A stretch of DNA of 64,000 nt from Flavobacterium urocaniciphilum (GTDB lineage: Bacteria > Bacteroidota > Bacteroidia > Flavobacteriales > Flavobacteriaceae): assembly GCF_900110615.1 (NCBI RefSeq), contig NZ_FOEI01000010.1, positions 1-64,000 on the forward strand. The letters run 5' to 3'. Of this stretch, positions 8,386 through 16,214 are shown piece after piece (within the stretch, counting starts at the first letter, position 1; every line of letters starts with the position of its first letter). The translations under genes were made by a program, and so were the position numbers. The notes beneath the pieces were generated by a model. It saw nothing but the letters and a program-made list of their open reading frames with translations. It was not told where the DNA came from and did no database searches.

Positions 8386-9091
8386 TAAAAAATTAAACAT
8401 ATTGATTATTGAAGATGAATACATCACTCAAAAAAGCATTGAAAAAAACTTAATCGTTTTAGGTCATAATGTAAAAGGACGCGCTATGGATTATGACAAA
8501 GCGATTTCCATCTTAAATGAAGAAAACATCGATTTTGCTATTATCGACATTAATATTAAAGGACAAAAAAAAGGAACTGATATTGGGACATATATTACCA
8601 ATCATAAAAAAATTCCTTTTGTTTATTTAACTTCTTATTCTGATACAAAAACAATTCGCTCAGCAATTGAAACCGAACCTTATGGTTATTTAGTAAAACC
8701 ATTTCAACAACACGATTTACTAACAGCAATTGAAATAGCTTTAATTAATTTTAATAAAGAAATAGGAAAATCAGAACTTCCTCAAATTCAAATTAAAATT
8801 GGAGATAAATCCATTAAACTGAATCTCGACGCCATTTTATTTGTAGAAAGTGATAAAAATTACGTTAACATTCATACCAATAAAGAAATTTACAAATACC
8901 GAAATACGCTTCATGAATTTCAAGAAAATTTACCTTCTAATTTTGTTCAAACCCATAAAAGCTTTATTGTAAATTTTAATTGTATTACTTCTGTTTCAAA
9001 AAATTTAATAGAGATAAATGAATTTAAAATTCCAATTTCAAAATCATTTAAAGAAAATATTGATATATATCTTACAAATACAAAAAAATAA
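8378..9091 (+). CDS. LytTR family response regulator (module 2)
   Basis: A 237-residue paralogue of the regulator at 4181-4885. The receiver domain keeps the acidic pocket (IEDE, 11-14), Asp57 (AIIDINIKG) and Lys107 (YLVKPF) at identical positions, and the C-terminal LytTR domain keeps VESDKNYV and FVQTHKSFIVN. It overlaps the kinase gene by 8 nt, so the pair is surely co-transcribed. The direct repeats at 9108-9138 begin only 16 nt after its stop codon and probably form its target site in front of the second surface-protein gene. Crosstalk with the first pair is possible because the kinase and receiver cores are so similar. Confidence 0.93.
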   Translation: MISKKLNILIIEDEYITQKSIEKNLIVLGHNVKGRAMDYDKAISILNEENIDFAIIDINIKGQKKGTDIGTYITNHKKIPFVYLTSYSDTKTIRSAIETEPYGYLVKPFQQHDLLTAIEIALINFNKEIGKSELPQIQIKIGDKSIKLNLDAILFVESDKNYVNIHTNKEIYKYRNTLHEFQENLPSNFVQTHKSFIVNFNCITSVSKNLIEINEFKIPISKSFKENIDIYLTNTKK

Positions 9092-9107
9092 AATAGACGT
9101 TTGATGA

Positions 9108-9138
9108 ATTCGTCCCTATAACGCATTCATTTGTCCCT
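9108..9138 (+). promoter_or_regulatory. Putative LytTR operator, 21-bp-period direct repeat (module 2)
   Basis: ATTCGTCCCT (9108-9117) and ATTTGTCCCT (9129-9138) repeat with a 21-bp period. A TAATTTTG -7 box (9167-9174) starts 29 nt after the CCC of the second repeat, against 28 nt in module 1. The extended second repeats of the two modules (ATTCATATTTCCC and ATTCATTTGTCCC) share 11 of 13 bases. Confidence 0.6.
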
Positions 9139-9204
9139 CAAAAATTAAAGTCGTAACAACTCCTAATAATTTTGATGATTAGAACAACACAAATCATCTC
9201 AATT

Positions 9205-10557
9205 ATGAAAAAAGTTTTATTTTTATTTCTACTGCCTTTACTAACACTTGGTCAAGTTGGAATAAACACAACTACTCCAAACAGCAGTTCAATACTCGAC
9301 ATAGAAGCAACTGACAAAGGTATATTAATTCCAAGAATTTCAATTCCTAACTTAAGTAGTGCGTCACCGATTACTTCTCCAGCTACTAGTTTGTTAGTTT
9401 ATAATACCAATACCACTACTGGAACTGGGTTTTATTTTTGGAATGGCACTAACTGGGCTCCTTTAGGCGGAGCGGATAATGATTGGATTTTTTCTGGCAA
9501 CAATATTTATAATGGCAATACAGGCAATGTAGGAATTGGAACTGCTACTCCAACTACAAAATTACATGTTGAAAATTCTGGACCAGCAGTAAGTATTTTA
9601 AATGAAAATTTTGAAGCGAATTCATTAGGAACACTAACAACTTCTGGAAGTCAGAATTGGTATGTACAAAATACCCAAGTTGGAGCCGGAACTTACTCAG
9701 CAGCTTCTGGTGGAATTACCCATAATCAACAAACCAATTTAACGGCAACAGTTACCTTAACTTCACCTGCAGTTTTAACTTTTAAATATAGAGTAAGTTC
9801 AGAAGGTAACTTTGACTATCTTCGATTTTTTGTAAATGGTACACAAATTACTCAATGGTCAGGAAATGTATCTTGGGCAACGTATACTTATAATTTACCA
9901 GCTGGTAATCATACTTTAAATTGGAGATATTTAAAAGATGGATCTCAAAATTCTGGAGAAGACAAAGCATATTTAGATGATATATTAATTACTGGTACAA
10001 CTTCAAGTTCTGTTATTCGTATTGTTGATGGAGCACAAGCAGCAGGTAAAGTTTTAACATCTGATGCGAATGGTAATGCTTCATGGCAATCCTTAACAAA
10101 TAGTTCAATTCCAAATCTACCACAAATAATAGCGGTGAGCGGATTTACCATTCCATCTTGTTTTAATTATAGTGTAAATTCAACTGGAACATTTACAAAA
10201 TCCATACTAGGAACGAATACAACTATAACTTGGAAAATATTACAAAAACAAACGGCAACAAACACAGTTACCGCAACTACTCCAACTGGAACTGCTCAAG
10301 TTGCTTCTGGACCGGTATTAGCGGAACGTTTACAAGTTGAATATACGTTTAATCCGCCGCTTCCGTTTTCACCAAATGCAATTATGTTTACTGTAAACAA
10401 CACCTCATCTTTACCAGATGTATTTACTTTAAACTATGCTTCAAAATCAACAAATTCAATTGTAGTGAATATAGCAAGATCAGACTCATATGGAAATTTC
10501 ACTACAGCGTCTTGTTGGGCTTCACAATTTTATTTCGATCTATTTATAACCAATTAA
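9205..10557 (+). CDS. Secreted surface protein with C-terminal conserved domain (module 2)
   Basis: A 450-residue paralogue of the protein at 4977-6317, clearly alike over its whole length: signal peptide (MKKVLFLFLLPLLTLG/QVGIN), QVGINTTTP and LLVYNTNTTTGTGFYFWNG motifs, a middle beta-rich domain (SSEGNFDYLRFFVNG), and a C-terminal domain ending FYFDLFITN. I start at the ATG at 9205 rather than 9172, because only the later start places the signal peptide at the N-terminus and the -7 box at 9167-9174 would overlap the earlier one. The function is unknown; a secreted or cell-surface location is inferred from the signal peptide and the family. Confidence 0.75.
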   Translation: MKKVLFLFLLPLLTLGQVGINTTTPNSSSILDIEATDKGILIPRISIPNLSSASPITSPATSLLVYNTNTTTGTGFYFWNGTNWAPLGGADNDWIFSGNNIYNGNTGNVGIGTATPTTKLHVENSGPAVSILNENFEANSLGTLTTSGSQNWYVQNTQVGAGTYSAASGGITHNQQTNLTATVTLTSPAVLTFKYRVSSEGNFDYLRFFVNGTQITQWSGNVSWATYTYNLPAGNHTLNWRYLKDGSQNSGEDKAYLDDILITGTTSSSVIRIVDGAQAAGKVLTSDANGNASWQSLTNSSIPNLPQIIAVSGFTIPSCFNYSVNSTGTFTKSILGTNTTITWKILQKQTATNTVTATTPTGTAQVASGPVLAERLQVEYTFNPPLPFSPNAIMFTVNNTSSLPDVFTLNYASKSTNSIVVNIARSDSYGNFTTASCWASQFYFDLFITN

Positions 10558-10575
10558 TAAACACCAACTGTTAAT

Positions 10576-10602
10576 AAAAGCCATGTTCATCATGGCTTTT
10601 TT
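10576..10602 (+). terminator. Terminator of module 2
   Basis: Stem AAAAGCCATG/CATGGCTTTT (10576-10585 with 10591-10600), 5-nt loop, then more T. It closes the second surface-protein transcript. Confidence 0.8.
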
Positions 10603-10641
10603 CTTAGAATAAAATGTAAATTGCCATCAAAAATTAGTACT

Positions 10642-11001
10642 ATGTCACAACACAACGAAACTATTGCTTTTAAATGGTTCGAAGCTTTTAACCAACATAA
10701 TTTAGAAAATTTATTAAGCTTGTACGATGATCATGCGGAGCATTTTAGTCCGAAATTAAAAATCAGAAAGCCAGAAACAGAAGGATTAATAAAAGGAAAA
10801 AACGAATTGAGAATTTGGTGGCAAGATGCTTTTGATAGATTACCGACTTTACATTATAAAGTAACTTCTTTAACGGCAAATAACGATAGAGTATTTATGG
10901 AATATATTCGTCAAGTTGAGAATGAAGAAGATATGTTAGTTGCAGAAGTATTAGAAATTAAGGATGGTAAAATTATTTTCTCGAGAGTTTATCACGGATA
11001 A
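10642..11001 (+). CDS. NTF2-like (SnoaL-type) nuclear transport factor 2 family protein
   Basis: A 119-residue protein with the NTF2-like cone fold: an N-terminal helix (FKWFEAFNQHNLENLLSLYD), a GKNELRIWWQDAF helix and a curved sheet. Such proteins act as small enzymes or ligand-binding proteins and the sequence does not say which. I use the ATG at 10642, not the TTG at 10621, since the family starts just before the first helix. The gene stands alone between two terminators and ends convergent with the chalcone isomerase-like gene. Confidence 0.85.
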   Translation: MSQHNETIAFKWFEAFNQHNLENLLSLYDDHAEHFSPKLKIRKPETEGLIKGKNELRIWWQDAFDRLPTLHYKVTSLTANNDRVFMEYIRQVENEEDMLVAEVLEIKDGKIIFSRVYHG

Positions 11002-11006
11002 TAGAT

Positions 11007-11040
11007 AAAAAAAAATCCCGACTAACGTCGGGATTTTTTT
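11007..11040. terminator. Bidirectional terminator
   Basis: Stem AAAAATCCCGAC/GTCGGGATTTTT with loop TAAC between two convergent genes. It has a T run on both strands and overlaps the stop codon of the minus-strand gene by one base. Confidence 0.9.
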
Positions 11041-11600
11041 TATTTTCCAAGCATTCCTGCTTTTAAGTCGTCATCTGCAGGTTTATTACCTAACCAAATT
11101 CCGAATAATGCTTTTTTGAAATCTAAACCATCAATTGTTCCTTTTTTAGTTCCGTTTTTGTATACTGAAACACCTTCACCTGGAACATAAACGATAATAA
11201 AAATATCTTTTTTATTAATTTTTTCTTTAAAGAAACTTTTAAACTTATCAATTTTTGCTTTTAATGGTGCTGTTTTTTTACCTGTAGAATTTTCGAATCC
11301 TTCATTAATTGCAGTAGTCATTTTTTCTGAAGTAATTAAACCTGAAACAATATTCAATTTAATTGCCATTGCTTCGTTAGCAGCAGAAATTGCATTTCCA
11401 TCAGTAGATTTTTTAGTAACATATAAAGAACCAACATACATATCCATAAACAGTTTTTCACGAACTCCTGCTCCATTTAATGTTAAGTTCTGTCCTTCAA
11501 TTGCTAGTTTGGCATCTACTTTTACATCTCCAACTGTTTTTTGAGCTGAAGCAAATATTGCTGTTAAAGCAATGAATAAAGTTAAAAATTGTTTTTTCAT
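11040..11600 (-). CDS. Chalcone isomerase-like exported protein
   Basis: A 186-residue protein with a signal peptide (MKKQFLTLFIALTAIFASAQ) and a chalcone isomerase-like domain (NLTLNGAGVREKLFMDMYVGSLYV, later FGIWLGNKPADDDLKAGMLGK). In bacteria these proteins are secreted or periplasmic and are thought to bind fatty acids or similar ligands; plant-type catalytic chemistry is not implied. It is probably a single-gene transcript ending at the shared terminator at 11007-11040. Its start is 31 nt from the end of the BrkB gene on the same strand, so read-through from nadC and brkB is possible. Confidence 0.85.
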   Translation of the reverse strand: MKKQFLTLFIALTAIFASAQKTVGDVKVDAKLAIEGQNLTLNGAGVREKLFMDMYVGSLYVTKKSTDGNAISAANEAMAIKLNIVSGLITSEKMTTAINEGFENSTGKKTAPLKAKIDKFKSFFKEKINKKDIFIIVYVPGEGVSVYKNGTKKGTIDGLDFKKALFGIWLGNKPADDDLKAGMLGK

Positions 11601-11631
11601 ATTGTTATATTTTTTAGTTATTGCTAATATA

Positions 11632-12549
11632 TTAATTTTTTTTCTTCATTTTATAAATAAATGCATTTAATTCGAAACCTATTAAAAGCAAAATGCAGTT
11701 TATCCATACATAAAACATCATTACAAGAAGTGTACCAATTGAACCATATAATTCATTATATCTTGCAAATCGCTCTACATAAATTCCAAAAACATAAGAA
11801 GATAAAGCAAAAAGTAAGGTTGTAAAAATTGATCCGTAACTAAAAAAAGCAACTTGTTTCGTTTCTTTCGTTCCTAATTTATACAACATTGAAGTAATGG
11901 TTAAAACCATCATTCCGACAAATACATATCGACAAATTTGCAATACTGAAGCATTGGTAGATAATCCGACTTGATTTTCAATTTTTTGAATAAAAATCTC
12001 AAACACAACGATTGCAGCAACGGTAAAAATCAGCAAAAAGGCAATAATTAAAGATAATCCAATTGCTATACTATATTGTCTGAAATATCCTCTTTTAATA
12101 CTAATATGTGAAGACATTTCAAATCCGTCCAATAAAGCATTTATACCATTCGACATTAAATAAATAGATAACAAGATACCGGTTGAAAGTAATCCTTTAT
12201 GACTTTTATTTAAAATATCATTAATAATATTGGCAATGGCATCGTATGTATTTGGTGGTACATTTTGTGAAACGAATTCTAAAAAGTCGGCTTGAAAATT
12301 TTCTAATGGAATATATGGTATTAAGTTAAACAGAAATAATGCAAAAGGAAACAAAGCCATGAAAAAGCTAAATGCGATGGCACTTGCTCTTTGAGTCACG
12401 GCTCCATTTGCGATTCCTTCAAAATATAATTTGATGACATCATACAAAGACATTTCGTGAAAAATTGCTGGTTTGATCGATTTTAAAAAATTGACAAACA
12501 CATTCACAAAAGGAATCTTTTTTATGTATTCTTTCAATAATATTGGCAT
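11632..12549 (-). CDS. YihY/BrkB family inner membrane protein
   Basis: A 305-residue integral membrane protein of the YihY/virulence factor BrkB family. Six or so hydrophobic segments are visible; the family motif region (GAVTQRASAIAFSFFMALFP) is near residues 48-67 and the C-terminus ends in a short basic tail. The E. coli family member is sometimes labelled ribonuclease BN by mistake; the family is better seen as a transporter-like protein of unknown substrate. Its start codon overlaps the nadC stop by one base, which points to co-transcription with nadC. Confidence 0.9.
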   Translation of the reverse strand: MPILLKEYIKKIPFVNVFVNFLKSIKPAIFHEMSLYDVIKLYFEGIANGAVTQRASAIAFSFFMALFPFALFLFNLIPYIPLENFQADFLEFVSQNVPPNTYDAIANIINDILNKSHKGLLSTGILLSIYLMSNGINALLDGFEMSSHISIKRGYFRQYSIAIGLSLIIAFLLIFTVAAIVVFEIFIQKIENQVGLSTNASVLQICRYVFVGMMVLTITSMLYKLGTKETKQVAFFSYGSIFTTLLFALSSYVFGIYVERFARYNELYGSIGTLLVMMFYVWINCILLLIGFELNAFIYKMKKKN

Positions 12550-13406
12550 TAGATAGCTTTTAAACTCAAATCCATATTATGAACCGAATGCGTTAAAGCA
12601 CCTGATGAAATATAATCTACACCACAAAGCGCATATTCTCTAATGGTTTTCTCGTTGATATTACCAGAAGATTCTGTTAAACATTTATCGCCAATAATTT
12701 CTACTGCTTTTTTAGTCGTTTCAAAATCGAAATTGTCTAATAAAATACGAAAAACTCCACCAGCAGCTAAAATTTCTTCTACTTCAGCAATGCTTCTAGC
12801 TTCTACAATAATTTTTAAATCTTTATTGTGCTCTTTTAAATAGTCTTTCGTTTTAGCAATAGAAGCTGTAATTCCACCCGCAAAATCATTATGATTGTCT
12901 TTTAACATGATCATATCATATAAAGCGAAACGATGATTTTCACCACCACCAATTTTAACCGCCCATTTTTCACAAGCTCTAAAATTTGGAGTTGTTTTTC
13001 GAGTATCTAAAATTTTCGCGCCGGTTCCTTCAATTAAACGAACATACTCTTTGGTTTTAGTAGCAATAGCACTCATTCGTTGCATACTGTTTAAAACCAA
13101 ACGTTCTGCTTTTAATATCGATTGCGAACTTCCGTGCACATGAAAAACGACATCTCCATGTTTCACATCAGTACCATCCTGAATAAAAGTTTCCACTTTC
13201 ATGTTTGGATCTACGTAATTAAAAACCATTTTGGCAAATTCTACACCAGCAATAATTCCGTTATCTTTTACCAAAAGTTTCGCGCTTCCTTGAGCTGAAG
13301 CTGGAATACAAGCTAATGAACTATGATCGCCATCACCAACATCTTCTCTAATGGCATTGGAAATTATTAAATTTAATTCGTTTTGAAATTGTTCTTCTGT
13401 AATCAT
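12549..13406 (-). CDS. nadC: Nicotinate-nucleotide pyrophosphorylase (carboxylating)
   Basis: A 285-residue NadC, which converts quinolinate and PRPP to nicotinate mononucleotide, CO2 and pyrophosphate in de novo NAD synthesis. Visible family features are the N-terminal ED(V)GDGDHSS motif, the ERLVLNSMQRMSAIAT helix, the ILDTRKTTPNFRACEKWAV active-site segment with basic residues for phosphate binding, the GGGENHR and MLKDNH motifs, and a C-terminal ESSGNI loop. The length is normal. It is the first gene of a two-gene unit with brkB (1-nt overlap). nadA and nadB are not in the window. Confidence 0.96.
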   Translation of the reverse strand: MITEEQFQNELNLIISNAIREDVGDGDHSSLACIPASAQGSAKLLVKDNGIIAGVEFAKMVFNYVDPNMKVETFIQDGTDVKHGDVVFHVHGSSQSILKAERLVLNSMQRMSAIATKTKEYVRLIEGTGAKILDTRKTTPNFRACEKWAVKIGGGENHRFALYDMIMLKDNHNDFAGGITASIAKTKDYLKEHNKDLKIIVEARSIAEVEEILAAGGVFRILLDNFDFETTKKAVEIIGDKCLTESSGNINEKTIREYALCGVDYISSGALTHSVHNMDLSLKAI

Positions 13407-13436
13407 ATTTTTTATTTAATTGCAAACTAGCAAATT

Positions 13437-13463
13437 CCTTCGAAAAGCTCAGGATGACATTGC
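13437..13463 (+). repeat. Dispersed intergenic element ending in CTCAGGATGACA
   Basis: A short element reading CTTCGAAAAGCTCAGGATGACA between ndh and nadC. A close relative is at 43037-43063 and a hairpin variant ending in TTCAGCATGACA is at 40784-40808. Such elements are common between genes in this family of bacteria. Confidence 0.5.
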
Positions 13464-13483
13464 AAAGTTCGCTAATATTTTTT

Positions 13484-13521
13484 CTTTTGACTTATTTCTT
13501 TTGACTTTTTACTTTTGACTT
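13484..13521 (+). repeat. Degenerate short tandem repeat (CTTTTGACTT words)
   Basis: Three imperfect copies of CTTTTGACTT separated by short T-rich spacers lie between nadC and the NADH dehydrogenase gene. A related string (CTTTTTACTTTTTACTAG) is at about 14948-14966. Confidence 0.6.
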
Positions 13522-13533
13522 GGCTCTTTATCC

Positions 13534-14838
13534 CTAAACCTCATCCGAAGTAAATGATTGTTGCAATTTCTTTTTATAAGGTCTGATAATTAAACGTGCT
13601 TCTCTATCAAAACGAATGTAATTATATACCCAATTTAAGAAAACAACTGCTTTATTTTTAAATCCGATTAAGGAAATTAAATGGATAAACATCCAGACAA
13701 ACCATGCAAACACACCACTAAAATGAAATTTAGGCAAATCTACCACAGCTTTGTTTCTTCCAATAGTTGCCATCGAACCTTTATCGTTATATTCAAACGC
13801 TTTTAACGGCTTATTATTTTGCAAATTGACAAAATTTTCTGCTAATAATGCGCCTTGTTGTATAGCAGGTTGTGCCATTTGCGGATGTCCTTTTGGATAC
13901 TTTTCCGTTTCCATGATACAAATATCACCCACAGCAAAAATAGTATCGTAACCTTTTACTTTATTATGGGCATCAACTTTTATCCTATCAATTCTTTCAA
14001 AAATGGCTTCTTTGTTTAATCCAGAAATTAATTTTCCTGCCACTCCAGCTGTCCAAATAACTGTTGATGAATGCAATTCTAAATCCGAATTTGTTGACAC
14101 AACAAAACCATCATAACCTGTAACACGAACATTTTTATGCACATTAACTCCCAGTTTAGTTAAGAATTTTTCGGAAGCTATAGACGATTTTTCCGTCATG
14201 CTATCTAAAATTCTATCTCCACTTTGAATTAAATGAATTTGCATTTTATTGATATTCAAATCGGGATAATCTTTTGGCAATACTGCTTTTTTCATTTCTG
14301 CTAAAGCACCAGCTAATTCCACACCCGTTGGACCACCACCTACTAAAACGAAATTCATTAAACTTTCACGTTCCGCTTCGTCATCAGTTAAAAGTGCTGC
14401 TTCAAAACTCTCTAAAATTAAACTTCTAATATTTAAAGATTGTGGAATTGTTTTCATTGACATACTATTTCGTTCAATTTCTTTATTCCCGAAATAATTT
14501 GTTTTTGTGCCTGTGGCAATTACTAAATAATCATAATGTAAATCGCCAATATCTGCAATAATCCTATTGTTCGCTGCATCTATTTCTTTTACATCTGCCA
14601 ACCGAAAATAGAAATCTTTATATTCTTTGATAACTTTTCGTATTGGATATGCGATAGAATCTGGCTCTAAACCACCTGTTGCTACTTGATATAATAAAGG
14701 TTGAAAGGTGTGATAATTATGTTTATCTAACATCACAACCTGATAGTTTTTATTTCTTAATTTTTTAGCTAAAGAAATTCCAGCAAACCCACCGCCAATA
14801 ATTACAATTCTTTTTAATTCAGCATCTGGTATGTTCAT
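13534..14838 (-). CDS. ndh: Type II NADH dehydrogenase (NDH-2), FAD/NAD-dependent
   Basis: A 434-residue single-subunit NADH:quinone oxidoreductase, which passes electrons from NADH to menaquinone without pumping protons. Two Rossmann motifs are clear: FAD-binding IIGGGFAGISLAKKL (about 12-26) and NAD-binding LVGGGPTGVELAGAL (about 164-178). The second FAD motif (TIFAVGDI) is near residue 300. The C-terminal third has hydrophobic amphipathic segments (FAWFVWMFIHLISLIGF) that would attach it to the membrane. A TAAATTTG -7 box lies at 14857-14864 on the minus strand. The family also includes other flavin reductases, but the C-terminal membrane anchor favours NDH-2. Confidence 0.9.
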   Translation of the reverse strand: MNIPDAELKRIVIIGGGFAGISLAKKLRNKNYQVVMLDKHNYHTFQPLLYQVATGGLEPDSIAYPIRKVIKEYKDFYFRLADVKEIDAANNRIIADIGDLHYDYLVIATGTKTNYFGNKEIERNSMSMKTIPQSLNIRSLILESFEAALLTDDEAERESLMNFVLVGGGPTGVELAGALAEMKKAVLPKDYPDLNINKMQIHLIQSGDRILDSMTEKSSIASEKFLTKLGVNVHKNVRVTGYDGFVVSTNSDLELHSSTVIWTAGVAGKLISGLNKEAIFERIDRIKVDAHNKVKGYDTIFAVGDICIMETEKYPKGHPQMAQPAIQQGALLAENFVNLQNNKPLKAFEYNDKGSMATIGRNKAVVDLPKFHFSGVFAWFVWMFIHLISLIGFKNKAVVFLNWVYNYIRFDREARLIIRPYKKKLQQSFTSDEV

Positions 14839-15041
14839 TTTTGAAGTGTTTATTTACAAATTTAAGTTTTTAATTTCTTCTAATCACAAAGTTTCCAAAG
14901 ATTTTTCTCAAAGTTCTCAAAGCATTTTTTAACATTTTCAACTTGATTCTTTTTACTTTTTACTAGCCTCTTTTCTAAATACATTTTACTTTTTTTTAAT
15001 CATCTTTGTAACAAATGCAAAAACATTTCTACTTATAGTGT

Positions 15042-15536
15042 ATGAAATCTGAATCGGAAGAAAGTTTCGTTAAACAATTAAAGGCAAATCAGAATATTGT
15101 CCACAAAATTTGTAGGCTATATACATCTGATCAGGATTCTCATAATGATTTGTTTCAAGAAATTACAATTCAGTTATGGAAAGCTTATCCACAATTTAGA
15201 GGCGATTCCAAATTTACTACTTGGGCCTATCGTGTTGGATTAAATACCGCAATTACTTTATATCGAAAGAAAAAAAGAAGTATTGAAACTACTCCTTTTG
15301 ATACAGAATTTCATAGAATTAAAACAGACGAATATAATTACGAAGAAGAAGAGCAGTTGAAATTAATGTATAAAGCAATATCTGAGCTGAATGACATTGA
15401 CAAAGCTTTAATCTTTTTATATTTAGAAGACAACGATTACACCGAAATTTCGGAAACTTTAGGAATTAGCGAAGTGAATGCTCGTGTGAAAATGAATAGA
15501 ATTAAAGGGAAACTTAAAAAAATATTAAATCCGTAA
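15042..15536 (+). CDS. ECF-type RNA polymerase sigma factor
   Basis: A 164-residue sigma-70 family protein of the extracytoplasmic function group. Region 2 is at about 25-90 (DLFQEITIQLWKAYPQF and TTWAYRVGLNTAI) and region 4 at about 110-160, with a helix-turn-helix (YTEISETLGISEVNARVKMNR). There is no region 1 or 3, as normal for the group. The next gene starts 3 nt after the stop and codes for a membrane protein, the usual position of an anti-sigma partner. Its own promoter is not clear to me; a CATCTTTG box is near 15003. The regulon cannot be deduced. Confidence 0.92.
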   Translation: MKSESEESFVKQLKANQNIVHKICRLYTSDQDSHNDLFQEITIQLWKAYPQFRGDSKFTTWAYRVGLNTAITLYRKKKRSIETTPFDTEFHRIKTDEYNYEEEEQLKLMYKAISELNDIDKALIFLYLEDNDYTEISETLGISEVNARVKMNRIKGKLKKILNP

Positions 15537-15539
15537 CCC

Positions 15540-16175
15540 ATGGATGAATTAGAATTATTAAAAAAAGACTGGAAGAAAAACGATATGCAATTTAAGCAAG
15601 TTTCTGAAAAAGAAATTTATTCGATGTTGCACAAAAGTTCGTCTTCTATAGTAAAATGGATCTTTATCATTAGCGTTCTAGAAATTGTTTTTTGGACAGG
15701 ATTAAGTGTACTTACAAGTAACGATACTTATTGGAAGATGCTAGAGAAATATCATTTAAAAACCATAATGCAAATTTTATCCATAATTAACTTTGGAGTA
15801 ATTGCTTATTTCATTTATAGATTTTATAGCAATTACAAAAAAATTAACGCTACAGATTCAATTAATCAATTATTAAAAACCATTATTAATTCTAGAAAAA
15901 CGGTTAAACAATACGTTACGTATAACTTAGCCATGATTGCTTTATCTTTAATTTTATTTTTTGGTTCTCAAGCGATGTACGAACCCAAAATTCAAGATAT
16001 TTTAAACAAATTTGGAACAAATTCCTCTAAAGGTTATTTAATTGTATTTGGTTCATATTTCTTAATTATTTTAGTATTTACCATTATTATTTGGCTTTTC
16101 TACAAATTGATTTACGGTTTATTATTAAGACGATTAAATAAAAACTATAAAGAATTACAAAAAATAGATTTCTAA
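15540..16175 (+). CDS. Membrane protein downstream of ECF sigma factor
   Basis: A 211-residue protein of unknown function. It has a soluble acidic/basic N-terminus (about 1-35, LELLKKDWKKNDMQFKQVSEKEI) and four hydrophobic spans (about 37-57, 75-95, 123-143 and 165-190). It lacks the zinc-binding anti-sigma motif (HX3CX2C). The 3-nt gap to the sigma factor gene and its cytosolic N-terminal tail make it a candidate anti-sigma factor or regulator of that sigma factor, but this is inferred from position only. It ends at a strong bidirectional terminator. Confidence 0.75.
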   Translation: MDELELLKKDWKKNDMQFKQVSEKEIYSMLHKSSSSIVKWIFIISVLEIVFWTGLSVLTSNDTYWKMLEKYHLKTIMQILSIINFGVIAYFIYRFYSNYKKINATDSINQLLKTIINSRKTVKQYVTYNLAMIALSLILFFGSQAMYEPKIQDILNKFGTNSSKGYLIVFGSYFLIILVFTIIIWLFYKLIYGLLLRRLNKNYKELQKIDF

Positions 16176-16178
16176 ATA

Positions 16179-16210
16179 AAAAAGCCGTTCGATAATTGAA
16201 CGGCTTTTTT
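16179..16210. terminator. Bidirectional terminator
   Basis: Stem AAAAAGCCGTTC/GAACGGCTTTTT (16179-16190 with 16198-16209), 7-nt loop, between convergent genes. It has a T run on both strands. Confidence 0.9.
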
Positions 16211-16214
16211 TATT

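Noticed and set aside
2256-10557. The duplicated module as a composite transposon or recent horizontal transfer
   Set aside because: No transposase, terminal repeats or target duplications are visible, and base composition looks like the neighbours; a simple tandem duplication with divergence is enough.
15540-16175. The membrane protein after the ECF sigma factor as a standard zinc anti-sigma factor
   Set aside because: It has no HX3CX2C motif, so only a position-based suggestion is kept.
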